The notes: a model not told the origin generated them from the sequence alone. 64,000 nucleotides of DNA from Bactericera cockerelli (GCA_024516035.1 CM044966.1:18857094-18921093), one strand, 5' to 3'. Shown: positions 9,569-20,635, counted from the stretch's first letter. A program made the numbers and translations.

Positions 9569-10426
9569 TATTTATCGAATTTGTCATATATTATCAAGCG
9601 ACCTTTGTAGCTCGGGCGTTACGGCCATGGAGGAACAAATAAAAGAAACCTCATGACGTATATTTCACGAGTAACAAATCTGTCACATAAAAAAAACACA
9701 ATATTTCCGATTTCTAATATTAGAAATTTCTCGGAAGTAATATCCAATATGGTTATTAGCTTTAAATAACCGTTATCACCTTCAAAAGCATGTAAGAAGA
9801 AAAATTAATTTATTATCGTTGAATCGTTGTGTTTTATCTGAGTTAAAACTAACCAAGATGGCCGATTTTACGGGACAGGTTTGAGGCTTTACGAGTTATT
9901 CATTACAGAATTTTAACACGTTCAAATCTGAGCAAAACTGACCACACACGACCTGTTGCAAACCAGCGCAACTTCCAGTGTGACCTATTTTTTTTGTCAG
10001 GGAAGTTTGAACCCGGGAACGGTGACGTTCAATTTTTGTTTTTGTGTTTAATGTTGCTTTCAACTGCATTCTGAGAGACATAAAGATGAGAGGAAAAATA
10101 GCTACTTTCTTCAATTTAACACACACACGTGACTATAACGTGTGACACCTAGGTAAGTACGTATGCTACCTGTGTCAAATTTTCCAGACAGATACCTGCG
10201 TGTGATACCTGTCTCAAATTTTCCAGACAAGGCTGGAAACAAGATCTTGAGTCTGGAATCAACAGCAAAACATGACCTAATATATCATGCACTCATAACG
10301 TATACAGGGATGGATAAAAATTCAAGAGGAGATCTCAATAATTTGAGCTGTGTCCCTTCGACTTCGAGAAAGTCAAAGATTGATTGAAAGTTTACCATAT
10401 GAAGATGGAGCAGTCATTAAGTTATC
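9569..10426. other. No recognised gene
   Basis: Contains a weak SINE-G 3' remnant around 10033-10072 (minus; GTTGCTTTCAACTGCAT). A direct duplication, TACCTGTGTCAAATTTTCCAGACA and its repeat, lies near 10168-10230. No gene is seen. Confidence 0.35.
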
Positions 10427-10552
10427 ATATTTGTGTTAATCACTTTCGTGATATCACAACTACTCAAACTCGCTTTACTAAATCTACGCTGAAACCGGGA
10501 CTTGAACTAGCGACCTCCAGGTTACAAGTCTGCCGCCTTATCGATCAAGATA
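10427..10552 (-). mobile_element. SINE-C
   Basis: Minus copy with GTGTTAATCACTTTCGTGAT, ACTCAAACTCGCTTTACTAA, the B box complement and CTTATCGATCAAG. It lacks the last bases of the 5' head (ends before CTACTGAGGTCGG). Confidence 0.82.
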
Positions 10553-10642
10553 AAGCTACATTAATTATTATATTATTGATTAACAAATAAATAAAACTGT
10601 GACTTCATTAGGCGACGATTTTTTTTTTTTTTTTTTTTTTTT

Positions 10643-11879
10643 AACATGAACGGGAGTTCTTATTATACATTTACAATTAGCATTATTTATTTTAAAAACT
10701 AAAATAAGACAAAATTAAAAAAAAAAAATGAAAGAAAACAAATCTTATCTAACCTAACTGGTAGGAACAGCTTCATATTGAATCAAATTAGGTTACCAGC
10801 ATTAAATTACGCGGAGTGATAATTAAAGAACTCTAAATAGATATATTAGCAACTTCTCACAATTACATTTATGGATAGCAAATGGCATCCATTTTTTCAT
10901 CTGCTGGTAATGCTGCTATTATAATATTAGCATTAAATTAGAATTTAATGTTGGGGTGTTAAAGAGAATGGTAGTTTTCCTGATCTCGTTAGGTCCACAA
11001 CCCTTTCCAGTCCACCCTGTATATTAAAACCAACTTCCCCTCTCTATTAAAAAAATTGTCACCTAGGAAAACCGAATCCCCCTCTACCTAAAATATTTTT
11101 AAACATGGATTCTCAAAATATACAACACCAGAGTTGACGAAAAAACCAGGTTACGAGTTTTCGATCTAAATCATAAATCCACCAATGTTATCTCCTATTT
11201 CAATGGAGTGATGATAAAAAATGTGGAAAGAGCGGATTTTTTAAAGACAAGTTGTGAGCGCGTTTTTTTGGGCCGTTTGTAAAATTCGGTTTTTGTAAAC
11301 AAACGACAATTTCAAGTGACCACGAACGCGTTAATAGGAGTTTCTCTTTAACGAAAGCCGTTATCTGAATTTTTGTTTTGTAATTTTTTCGTTTTGAAAT
11401 TTTTATTCCAATTCGGAGATTGGCTTTGAAAAGCTAAGAGTTATTAGTGTTCTTACACTTTCTGGTTTATTGAAATTTGCGTCAAATTTCTAATTGATTT
11501 TTCACGTTGAAATTTTTTTCCCAATTTCGTAAAAAAAAACAGTTCGCGATTTTTTTCATTTCAAATTTCAATTTTTTGTTTTATGTGCAAAATTTTGTCG
11601 CAGCTTCGTAAAAAAGTTTGCATATCCAGTGAATTTGCGTGTCTTATATCTCCAGAACGGTTTTACTCGAATCGCAGCAATTCCGCGCAAAAAGGAGTTA
11701 CCCAAAATGCGGGACATAGTTGTTGAAAACTTGCAACGCTTGGTAAGTAACAAGAGCTTTGGTAGTAATAATAATAAATTAATGTGATTCCTTGTGTTAC
11801 ATTACAACATTCCTGGGGGACTTTTCTAAAAAAAAAAAAAAATCCTAAGTGCTGCGTCCATGATTTAGAACTATTGCAC
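10643..11879. other. No recognised gene
   Basis: AT-rich sequence following a poly-T run (about 10619-10642). It includes CCACCCTGTATA near 11016, the terminus motif of the CAGGGTG elements, without a visible partner. No exon is supported. Confidence 0.3.
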
Positions 11880-12108
11880 CCATTCCTTGTGTTATAAGTT
11901 ATAACTTATATCACAATGTTAGTGCGTAGCTCAGAATTATAGTGCTTTTTCTATTCTTTAAATATCCCAAAATCATATTTTTCGGTCCATAATCCTGCCA
12001 CTAATCGCAGATCACATTAAAGCAGCTACTCATTTTTCCTCACGAGGTATGAGTGGACTGCGGACATCCAAGTACTGAACAGAAAAAATCCTGCCCCGCT
12101 GGGGATCC
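11880..12108 (-). mobile_element. SINE-D2 (SINE-D variant with a different 3' half)
   Basis: Shares TTTTTCCTCACGAGGTATGA and GCAGAAAAAATCCTGCCCCG with SINE-D. The rest (TATCACAATGTTAGTGCGTA, GCCACTAATCGCAG) matches only the copy at 51560-51832. The 5' head is truncated at the B box. Confidence 0.65.
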
Positions 12109-12225
12109 AGGGTCAAGGCGTCAGTCACAGCTTCCATTTTCTGTTAAGGAAACTTTTTCAGATGTCATGTGATAGAATCAGTCAGTTTTATTGTAATGAA
12201 GTAAATTTATTCACCTAAATCATAA

Positions 12226-12434
12226 GTCTGGCTGGGGGACTATAAACAGGGAGTAGACCAGCAGTCTGGTTGGGGGACTATAAACAGGGAGTAGACCAGC
12301 ATTGACTTGGTTCTGGGGGCCCTTGTCAATTATTAGCCTCCTTGCAAAGACAGTGGTAGAAGTGCTGAGTCATTTCTCCACTGTCTGGCTACCATTGTTC
12401 ACGATGACGCCACCCTATGATGATGATGATGAAA
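12226..12434 (+). mobile_element. Family V element, 2 VNTR units
   Basis: Two 38-bp units (AGTCTGGCTGGGGGACTATA, AACAGGGAGTAGACCAGC) are followed by the unique segment: TGGTTCTGGGGGCCCTTGTC, ATTATTAGCCTCCTTG, CTACCATTGTTCACGATGAC, GCCACCCTATGATGATGATG. The (ATG)n end looks like a retroposon 3' tail. Confidence 0.85.
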
Positions 12435-12464
12435 TCATCATCATCAATTATGCAATCAGTATTA

Positions 12465-12516
12465 ATGTTACACATAAGACCTACTTATTTTAAGTAGGTC
12501 TTATGTAACATTACAA
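12465..12516. repeat. Short perfect hairpin
   Basis: ATAAGACCTACTTA and TAAGTAGGTCTTAT are arms around a TTTT loop, extended by GTTACAC/GTAACA. Could be a short foldback; no transcript evidence. Confidence 0.7.
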
Positions 12517-12524
12517 TGTCTTTG

Positions 12525-12615
12525 ACGGTCTTCTTCTTTCATTTCGTCTTTTCCCAACCCAAACCTACTTGGGGTTGAGGTTGGCATTGATCAACCTCTT
12601 CCTAATGGTTGGTAC
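12525..12615 (+). repeat. Family K repeat, diverged
   Basis: TCTTCTTCTTTCATTTCGTC, TTGGGGTTGAGGTTGGCATT and CTTCCTAATG follow the family K order. Clearer copies are at 21870, 44820 and 56302. Confidence 0.45.
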
Positions 12616-12867
12616 TTTGACAGTAACCTACATTATTCTTGGAATTCTGACCACAAGGGATTCGAACTCACAAACTCTGGAAACAGTGTCACAACTGCTT
12701 CACCAGATACTCAAGAAGGCATTGTGATTACAGGTGATTAAATAAATGGTTTTGTATTTTTTTTTTTTTTTTTAATTTTTTTATGAAACAATTTAAATCA
12801 AACCTCAAATTAATTAAATTTAGCTTGAGTGGCTGGGTTGTGTGCCCAGACAATGAGAGCTAACACT

Positions 12868-12915
12868 ACCCTTCACGTGATATGACAATGCAGTTGAAAG
12901 CAAAGTTTAACCAAC
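12868..12915 (+). mobile_element. SINE-G 3' remnant
   Basis: GTGATATGACAATGCAGTTG followed by AAAGCAAAGTTTAACC matches the SINE-G 3' end; the upstream part is not recognisable. Confidence 0.45.
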
Positions 12916-13078
12916 ACAAAACAATCAGACAAATAAAGGTTATCTTAAGAATTGTGTTAGTCACAAAAGTTAATATTACATCTACCTTAATCCATACTCA
13001 ATAATTTTTGGAATGCTTGAGAATATTATTATGTGTTCAACCATTTCGTATTTGAAGAAATACGAATTTAAATTTAGA

Positions 13079-13378
13079 GCGCGCGATTAGTTCAGTGATT
13101 AAGCACTCGCTTGAAATGCAGAAGGTCCCGGAATCGATCCCCCGTGCCGACAAAAATTTGTATTCTTAATTTGGTTACAATTGTTCGTAAGGGCGACCTT
13201 CCGGTGCGCTCGTGTTGACCCAGCACCTAATTGGGAAGTATTGTGTCACTTCTCGCCCATCAGAGGGGAGGCATACTACGGGATGGGCAGGCTACAACAC
13301 AGACCACAAGCGTCTACAGTAGCTTCTGTTTCATGGCTACGAAATAAAAACGGCTGTGAAACACTCATCTTTATATAT
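13079..13378 (+). mobile_element. SINE-E, full length
   Basis: GCGCGATTAGTTCAGTGATT (A box), GAATCGATCCCCCGTGCCGAC (degraded B box), CCGGTGCGCTCGTGTTGACC, CTTCTCGCCCATCAGAGGGG, TTTCATGGCTACGAAATAAA and GCTGTGAAACACTCATCTTT, with an A-rich end. Confidence 0.88.
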
Positions 13379-14446
13379 AAAAAAAATATTGCACATTACT
13401 TAAAATGCAAGAGCATATTGATCGAGCATTTCCTGTTCATTCAAAAATAAAAGTACCTTGCATTATCAAATCTACCTTGTTAATTACCTATTGTACCTAG
13501 AGTTTCATTTGAACTGTCACCCTAGAATGAGTCTTGTTAATCCAACATCAAAATTGAAGGCTCCCTAACTTTTTCAATCCAAAGTTTGAGAAAATATTTT
13601 CACTAATCTATATAATTTCACTAATCTTCCCGAAAAGTACACTACTACTTCATGGGAACACAAAAATGTATATTCAAAGATAAAGAAATAAAGATCATTA
13701 TTATTATTAATGCACTAAAAATATTTCTTTCCTTCCTTTATTTCCGCCTTTATTTCAATTCATGATTTGGAATTTTTGTGGAAAATTATTGTTTAAACAA
13801 AAATAATTTTTATAAATTATTACTAATCAGAATTTTTATTAATTATCAATTATTACTTGGAATTTTTGTGGAAAACTTTGACAATAATATGTTTACAATC
13901 AGAATTTATTCTCGTGTCTCTTGATGTTGATTTTTGGTGATAAAATGTGTATGGTGCAAGTCCATACTTTAATCAGTAAATAGCTCATTTCTCAGAACCA
14001 ATTACAAACAAAATTTATAGAGAAAAGGTCTAGTGTTACATTCATGTGGTGAGTTCTTTAGCCTGTCATCTTAATACAGTTACATAAAATCCCATCACTA
14101 CAACTGTTCAAAATGGTAATATAAATTCTTATCACAGGATTGTCATAATATAAAAAAGAGCCATCAAACATTAAAACACTCAACTTCAAAAATAAAAAAT
14201 AAGGTTACTTACTCTTAACATACCCTTTTAATCAAAATATTTACAAATCTTTATTCTTCTGCTACCCCACTAGCTATATAAAATATATTCTATTACTTGT
14301 TTTCTATCTCTTTCTAATCTTCTATCTATTGCTCACTCAATAGACTTTGTATAGTATACATAATATATACATAATTTATTGTGTGCAAAAAATAAAATAA
14401 ATTGAATTATTAGTTTCAAATTTTACAATAATCAGCTAAAACAGCT
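13379..14446. other. No recognised gene
   Basis: AT-rich sequence with a duplicated GGAATTTTTGTGGAAAA segment (about 13770 and 13858). Nothing else is supported. Confidence 0.3.
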
Positions 14447-14572
14447 ATGCAAAACAAGCACTTAAGTACAGTGAATTCAAAAGTAAAGTTAAGTGAGGCA
14501 GCAGAAGGCACTGTCCAGAAGAGTAGTTGGACAAATCATGGGAATACAGATTTGAGTGCAGAGTTGACGAAG
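14447..14572 (+). CDS. Candidate orphan exon, unknown protein
   Basis: A 42-codon open frame starts with ATG two bases after an AAACAG acceptor-like site and ends exactly at a strong donor, ACGAAG/GTAAGTAC. The peptide is hydrophilic (MQNKHLSTVNSKVKLSEAAE, then a T/S/N-rich stretch ending LSAELTK). No domain is recognised. Base composition is richer in G and A than the flanks. It ends in phase 0, and the receptor exon at 58851 also begins in phase 0, so it could be a distant 5' exon of that gene. It could equally belong to another gene or be chance. Confidence 0.35.
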
Positions 14573-15317
14573 GTAAGTACTTTAATTAAAAACTTTAGAG
14601 GGGTATTTTACTCTAAAAATCAAATGAATCAACTCTTAGAATCATTTTGACAAAACAAAAATGTGTTTTGAAATTTTGAATCAAGGGAATCCAAGGCATT
14701 GACTTGACCGCTCAATTTGTTTGTTTCAAGTGGTGGAAGATTTCTTTATTTCTATTTCTACTTCCATTTGTATTTTTTTTTTTTTTTTTTTTTTACTTAC
14801 TTTATCTTAAAATTTAAATTTTAAGATCAAAGGAAGTTGTGGAAGTGAAAACAGTAAATAGAGAAATTAATTTTTTTTTATTTTAATTTTGTCATTTTTT
14901 TTGGTTACATTAGATCTGATAAGTGGTTGGTGTGAAAATTGGGGCTTCTCTTGTAGGACTCAACTGGTCTATAATCATATTTTTTTCATCGTGTTTGTGG
15001 TATCTTTCACCTTTAAGAAACACTTACCTACAGCAATAATTTTTGCTCTTCCTGCAGAGAAGAACTTTTCTGAAATATTTTATTTCTCATTTTCTCTTCT
15101 ACACTTCAAATAGCTTCAGTTGTATCTTAGGAATACATTATAAAACAAGATTAAATTAAAAATAAGCCATACCCTGCATCAAGTCAGAGTTTTAACCAGT
15201 CACAACACACAATAGCCCAACCTAAAGGGAGTAACCCTGTTTCATAATTTGGCCCTTAGAATTGGCCTACGTACTAGATGTTTATCTGTAGATTTGAAGC
15301 CATTGTCTCACTGAGTG
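14573..15317. other. No recognised gene
   Basis: AT-rich. A poly-T run near 14767-14793 is followed by a short palindrome ATCTTAAAATTTAAATTTTAAGAT (about 14803-14826). No exon is supported. Confidence 0.35.
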
Positions 15318-15433
15318 CAATATTGTTACATAGTTAATAATAATAATAATAATAATAATACTCTATATTAGAAGGTAGAGTGCAATAATTGCAATATTGT
15401 TACATAATTATTAATAATAATAATAATAATACT
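15318..15433. repeat. Direct duplication at the LINE 5' junction
   Basis: GCAATATTGTTACATA plus (ATA)n plus ATACTCTATA occurs twice in tandem, immediately before the RT fragment. It may be a tandem duplication of the integration site. Confidence 0.7.
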
Positions 15434-16983
15434 CTATATATTTGAGAAATTGGTTAGTAGTCGTCTTTATCACTTCTTAGAGCATTACAAACTTATAATT
15501 GATCAACAGTACGGATTTAGGGCTGAAAAATCCACAGCTGACACCGTTTCTTCTTTTCTACTCCAGCTGGACCATATGTTGTCATCAGATTTACATGTCA
15601 TGGGTATCTTTTGCGACCTTTCTAAAGCCTTCGACTGTGTTGACCACAAAATTCTTATTTCTAAGCTGAACCATTTTGGCATCGAAGGTCTCACTCGAGA
15701 CTGGTTCCGATCTTACCTCTCTAACAGAAACCAGAGGGTCAGAGTTACATGTAGTAACATCTCTGATGTGGAGTATAATATTCTCTCAAAAGAGAAACCT
15801 GTCACCGCTGGAGTTCCGCAAGGCAGTGTACTGGGACCACTGCTTTTTATACTCTACATCAATGATATTGTTATTCCTGATCCTCTGGTAAAGTTCACTA
15901 TCTTTGCTGACGACACCACAATTCTAGTTGGCGGCAAAGATTCTGCTGATGTTGAGAGCAATGTTCGGAATGTAATGTCTCAGATGCTAACTTGGTTTAG
16001 GGCTAATAAATTGTGTCTCAATGAGGGGAAAACTAGTTATCTTTACTTTGGTCAACGCTCTATCTCATCACTCCTCCCAATCTCGGGTTCTTCGATATCT
16101 ATTTCGCCCTGTGAGGAGGTACGTTTTCTCGGTGTCACAATTGATACAGGGCTGCGATGGAATTCCCATATCTCTATACTTTGTCAAAAGCTAGCCTCTG
16201 CAGCCTTCGCAGTTAGATCTGTGAATAAGAACGTGGGATCCAAAGCAGCGCTGTTGGCATATCATGGCTACTTCCATAGTGTAATGAGCTATGGATGTAT
16301 TTATTGGGGGTTTTCTGCTGGTTGTCAGGAGATCTTTATTCTTCAGAAACGTGCGGTTCGCTCCATCTTCAATCTCAAAAGAACCGTTTCTTGTAAACCT
16401 GTTTTTCGGAGGGAAAAAATTCTCACTTTCTATGCTCAGGTTGTTTTGGATTCTTGTGTACTCTTGCATAAAAACTCTGATAAGCTGACCAGACATTGTG
16501 ATATTCATAATTATAACACAAGAAACAAAAACAATTTAGTCATCAGTAGTCACAAAATGTTTGGTCGTTCTTTTCTCAAACAAGGTGTTATCTTCTACAA
16601 CAAGCTATCAGAGGAGTACAAGTCCCTACCTAGATCTGGGTTCAAGGAGGCGGTAAAAAGCCATCTCCTTGATTTGGTTCCTTATTGTTTTCAAGATATT
16701 CTCGACCAACTATGACGGACATTGTTTTCTATCCTTCCTCCTCTACCCCCTTCTGTTCCTTCCTCTTTCTCTCGGCCTACGGGAAACAAAATAGAGCTTC
16801 TTTGTTTAAACTATTTTGTTTAAGTTTAAGCTTAAACTTTTTTGTTTTTGTTTTAAGTATTTCTTTCTTTTAATAATTTCTTTTTAGTTTATATAATTTT
16901 TATATTTGTATAATCTCTTAATGTGAAACACATACTTATTAAATTGAACCATTTTTCACAATAAATAAATTGAATTGAATTGA
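15430..16983 (+). mobile_element. 5'-truncated non-LTR retrotransposon
   Basis: The element opens in the middle of the RT domain (TTTGAGAAATTGGTTAGTAG reads FEKLVSS). It holds one intact ORF to 16715, a short 3' UTR, and ends in AATAAATAAATTGAATTGAA, a short tandem tail. The 5' truncation and microsatellite-like 3' tail are typical of LINE insertion. The clade (jockey/CR1-like group) is a judgement from RT motifs; no endonuclease or RNase H is present. Confidence 0.88.
15450..16715 (+). CDS. Reverse transcriptase C-terminal ORF of the LINE
   Basis: 421 codons from the first ATG; the frame is already open from about 15432. Visible RT motifs: YGFRAEKST (residues 21-29), FCDLSKAFDCVDH (about 54-66), GVPQGSVLGPLLFILYINDI (121-140), the catalytic box FADD (152-155) and the VRFLGVTID motif. 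A thumb and C-terminal region ends near YCFQDILDQL. The reading frame is intact although the 5' endonuclease part is lost, so the insertion is fairly young. It makes RNA-templated DNA in its parent element; this copy cannot be autonomous. Confidence 0.9.
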   Translation: MVSSRLYHFLEHYKLIIDQQYGFRAEKSTADTVSSFLLQLDHMLSSDLHVMGIFCDLSKAFDCVDHKILISKLNHFGIEGLTRDWFRSYLSNRNQRVRVTCSNISDVEYNILSKEKPVTAGVPQGSVLGPLLFILYINDIVIPDPLVKFTIFADDTTILVGGKDSADVESNVRNVMSQMLTWFRANKLCLNEGKTSYLYFGQRSISSLLPISGSSISISPCEEVRFLGVTIDTGLRWNSHISILCQKLASAAFAVRSVNKNVGSKAALLAYHGYFHSVMSYGCIYWGFSAGCQEIFILQKRAVRSIFNLKRTVSCKPVFRREKILTFYAQVVLDSCVLLHKNSDKLTRHCDIHNYNTRNKNNLVISSHKMFGRSFLKQGVIFYNKLSEEYKSLPRSGFKEAVKSHLLDLVPYCFQDILDQL

Positions 16984-16990
16984 AATATAT

Positions 16991-17176
16991 TGGAAGGTAA
17001 CCAACAGGCAAGGTTAATGCTCAAAGCATTTTCTACCACCTAACCCTCAGAGATGTATTATTATGTGGTCACAAACTCAAATTGATGAGAAAAAAATTAT
17101 TGGGTGGAATTCAAACCAATGGATCCCTCCGCTGGATTACCAGAGTAGCGTGTTAACAATTTAACTACCAGTGCTT
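16991..17176 (-). mobile_element. SINE-B
   Basis: Minus copy starting GGAAGGTAACCAACAGGC, through GCATTTTCTACCACCTAACC to the tRNA-like head with a degraded B box, ending CTACCAGTGC. It abuts the LINE tail. Confidence 0.85.
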
Positions 17177-17317
17177 TCAATATTTTATCTCAAAATTTGA
17201 ATGTGAAATGTTGCTAAGCAATGTTTTGGTTGGGATTCAATCTGATTAGATTCTAGAGAAGAAAAAAAGCTTGAAATGTTGAAAAATGATTTGTAATGTT
17301 TAAAAACAAACAAGAAT

Positions 17318-17590
17318 GGTCCCCGTGGCCAAGTAGTGTAGTGCACGAGGCTTCCATACACGGTGACCTGATTTAGATTCCCAGCAGGATAGGATTTTTT
17401 CTGCTCTGTACTTGGATGTCCAAGGTCCACTCATTCCTCATGAGGAAAAACACATAGTGATAGTGGTGCCATCACCAGAGTATAAAGAATAATTTAAAAT
17501 ATTTTGTAAAAGTAAAGGAGGCTCTTAGTAATGATGCACTCCGTAAAATTGTGAAGAGGCCTTGTGCTTCACCACAAAACAATCATATTT
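17318..17590 (+). mobile_element. SINE-D, diverged full-length
   Basis: CCCCGTGGCCAAGTAGTG head, ACGGTGACCTGATTTAGATTC (damaged B box), CATTCCTCATGAGGAAAAA, AGGAGGCTCTTAGTAATG and GTGAAGAGGCCTTGTGCTTC. The 3' end runs into the TTAA element at 17593. Confidence 0.78.
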
Positions 17591-17592
17591 AA

Positions 17593-17742
17593 CACGTAGA
17601 CGACCGGGTGTACCACCGGTGGTATATGCACGTTCCTACGGAATGGACAGGGTGTACCACCAGTGGTACACAGGGTTCGATAGCCGTATTATCGCCGGTC
17701 CCACAAGAGAATTCACGAAAAACCATGCCGGTCGTCTAAGTG
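17593..17742. mobile_element. TTAA-flanked MITE (piggyBac-type), 150 bp
   Basis: Flanked by TTAA at 17589-17592 and 17743-17746. TIRs are CACGTAGACGACCGG and CCGGTCGTCTAAGTG. Inside are two GGGTGTACCACC-GTGGTA palindromic motifs (about 17606 and 17653). TTAA duplication is the piggyBac hallmark; the TIR does not begin with the common CCC, so superfamily placement rests on the TSD. Confidence 0.78.
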
Positions 17743-17746
17743 TTAA

Positions 17747-18762
17747 AAAAATTTAACTTTGTTTTGAAACAAAACATTACACCCAATGGGCAATGAACCA
17801 GCGGGTAGGATGGAATTTTCAAAGTAGAATTTGTGGATTTTTCAAACCCTATCACTAGGGATGGGTGGAGCTTGCACTAGTAGCGAAGAGTAAACTCCAG
17901 CAAATAGTTAACAGAAACAGAAAGACGAGTTGTCAGTCACTTACCGTGTAGTAGGACAGAAGTCCTGAGTTCACATCCAGCACAAACCAGCGATATTGCC
18001 AACCTTTGACTACATTGGTCCATTTGCTCAGGGATCCTTCCATTCTAGAGATTTAGGTGGAAATCTTTTCGCTCCTAGATCACCAACGTAAGAGAGTTTG
18101 AAATTGTTAAGAACTTGTCTGATTTTATACTGATCTGAGTTTCAGAGTTAGAACTAGCAGAATAACTCGTTCTTAATTTAGAATTATATTACGAGTAATT
18201 TTCCGAGACGACATTAAAAATTCAAATTTATTTAATTTTTGATAAAAACTTTATCACTCCAATTTTTCGATTTGTAAACACGACATTGAAATCAGCTGAT
18301 TTCGGTCGAGGTCAAGTTGTCCTTCACTTTTCTACTCAACATGCTCCTTCCATGACTGCTTGTTACCTCCTTGGAAATGATAAAGGTGCTGCGCTCTATT
18401 GAAAATTTTAATAACTTTTTCTAGGGTTTAGAAACATTCTTGGTTGAGCTTCAGCTAAAACTGTAACTCTTTCTGGTAGTTACATGCAACGCCACAACGA
18501 TGCGACACAAATGTCAATTTAAAAAATTTGAATTTTCAACGGTTTTCAGTTTTTCACAATTTTCTCAGACATATGAGCATATCGCCTGTTTCAGATCCCA
18601 CAAGTCCTGGGTTCAATTCCGGATCAAATCAAATATTTGAGACAGAACGAAACTGAAGATTAACGGACTTAATTCAATGGAATAGAGTTCTGCCTTCTAT
18701 ATTTTTAAGTGATATTTGTAAAGAACTGCCCTTAGGACCGATTTATGAAACAGGATTAGATA
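17747..18762. other. No recognised gene
   Basis: Two weak B-box-like motifs (GAGTTCACATCC near 17969, GGGTTCAATTCC near 18612) may be decayed tRNA-derived repeats. No coding exon is seen. Confidence 0.35.
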
Positions 18763-18825
18763 AAAATGCTTTGAGCATTAACGTCGCCTGGTGGTTACCT
18801 TCCACTAAAGAGAATTTATTACTAT
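18763..18825 (+). mobile_element. SINE-B 3' fragment
   Basis: Only AAATGCTTTGAGCATTAACG through TGGTGGTTACCTTCCACTAA, then a T/A-rich tail. Confidence 0.7.
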
Positions 18826-18835
18826 TGCAATGTCA

Positions 18836-19050
18836 CCGTGCACTGTTAGTAAAGTGGTTAACGCGTTAGTCTGGTAATTCAGGAAGCGTAGGGATCCGCT
18901 GGTTCGAATTCCACCCAGTGCATGAATTTTTCCTCATTAATTTTAGTATCAACCACATAATAATAAGACTCTGAGGGTTAGGTGGTAAAAAATGCCTTGA
19001 GCATTAACCTCGCCTGGTGGTTACCTTCCACTAAAGTGTGTTATTATTAT
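18836..19050 (+). mobile_element. SINE-B, full length
   Basis: GTGCACTGTTAGTAAAGTGG head, B box GGTTCGAATTCC, complete body and (TTA)n tail. Confidence 0.87.
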
Positions 19051-19128
19051 TATTATTGGCCATTTTATTAATAAATACGTAATTAATCTGTGATAGTTGT
19101 GTTATATGGCGAGATTTAATGTAATATA

Positions 19129-19997
19129 CAGGGTGGGGCAAAAGTCTGGAAACCCCTGAATAACTTTCGAATGCCTTCTTCGGTAAACTTAAAATTTTGT
19201 ACGGTAAACCGGGCTAATAAGACCTTCTTTTAGAGTGGGGTCGATTTTTGTTACCGGCCCCCATGTCGGGGCCAGGGGGGCCAACTTCATTTTTTTAAAT
19301 ACGAACCCCCACCTTGCGATACATTTTTGGAAAGGTCTTCAAATAAGAAATACATTGGTGCAAATTTTATTTTTTTAAATATTATTTGTTTGCAAATGGC
19401 GTCCAACATTGTGTATGCAGTAAAGTCTGGAAACCCCTGAATATCTTTCGAAAGGACTTTCTCAGTAAATTTAAAATTGTGTACGGTAATCCTTGGTAAT
19501 AATTAGACCTTATATTAGAATTGGACCGATTTTTTTTACTGGCCCCCATGTCGGGGCCAGGGAGGTCAACTTCATTTTTTTAAATACGGAAACCCCACCT
19601 TGCGATACATTTTTGGAAAGGTCTAACTACCCCGACTTATCGTGCACAACTTTAAATTAACACAATTTTAAATTTCAAAAGATATTCAGGGGTTTCCAGA
19701 TTTTACTGCATACACAAAGTTGGACGCCATTTGCCAACAATTTAATATTTAAAAAATAATATTTGCACCAATGTATTTCTTATTTAAAGACCTTTCCAAA
19801 AATGTATCGCAAGGTGGGGGTTCGCATTTAAAAAAATGAAGTTGGCCCCCCTGGCCCCGACATGGGGGCCGGTAACAAAAATCCACCCAACTCTAAAAGA
19901 AGGTCTTATTAGCCCGGTTTACCTTACAAAATTGTAATTTTAAAGAAGAAGCCATTCAAAAGTTATTCAGGGGTTTCCAGACTTTTGCCCCACCCTG
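19129..19997. mobile_element. 869-bp foldback element with CAGGGTG ends
   Basis: The left end CAGGGTGGGGCAAAAGTCTG and right end CAGACTTTTGCCCCACCCTG are exact inverted repeats, flanked by TA on both sides (19127-19128 and 19998-19999). Complementarity continues through the arms (ACCGGCCCCCATGTCGGGGC on the left, its complement on the right) to a centre near 19563. An inner pair of GTCTGGAAACCCCTGAATA motifs sits about 300 bp in from each end. No ORF. Confidence 0.9.
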
Positions 19998-20408
19998 TAT
20001 TGTTCATTGTGAGTCATAAAAACAATAATAATTAGATTTAGATTTATATATTTTTAAGTGAAAAATATAATTATAAGTGAATAGGTAGGTAGATGCATTT
20101 GTTTTTGTTTTTTTTAAGTTTTTTTTTTATGTATAGATTTAAGTTGTGTCTTTGTATTAATGGGGACTCCTCCTAGTCAATTTAAAAAATAAATAAATAA
20201 ATTATCCAGGTCCACAGTGTTATTGTAACAAGTGATGAGTCCTGCTGATTTGCTGATACAAACTGCTGATTCATTCACCCAAGTCAATGTCATAGCTCAT
20301 CGTTTTGTCGAAATCGAGCAAGTAGCTGGCATTGAGATCTGAATTGGGACAATTAGATCAGCGGTGTCCAATCTTCTCACCATCACGATCGCCCATTCTT
20401 ACCAGTCT

Positions 20409-20620
20409 GTCCCGCTAGCTCAGTGGTAAAGGCGGCACTCTGTGAATCCAGAGATTCCAGAGGTCGTGGGTTCGAAACCCAGCCGGGACATGACAAGTTA
20501 TTCTCCCATTTGGGATTTTTACCACATAATAATACGTCTTGGGCTTACTGCTGGAATAATGGGACTTTAATAGTCTTAATCGGGCAGTATAAATCAGGCG
20601 ATATTATTAAATTATTATTA
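20409..20620 (+). mobile_element. SINE-A, full length
   Basis: GTCCCGCTAGCTCAGTGGTA (A box), GAATCCAGAGATTCCAGAGG, B box GGGTTCGAAACCC, complete body and (ATT)n tail. Confidence 0.92.
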
Positions 20621-20635
20621 TTTTGACAGGATTGT

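Noticed and set aside
20409..20482. Genuine tRNA gene at SINE heads
   Set aside because: The tRNA-like parts lack good anticodon and acceptor pairing and are always followed by the same SINE body and tail, so they are SINE heads.
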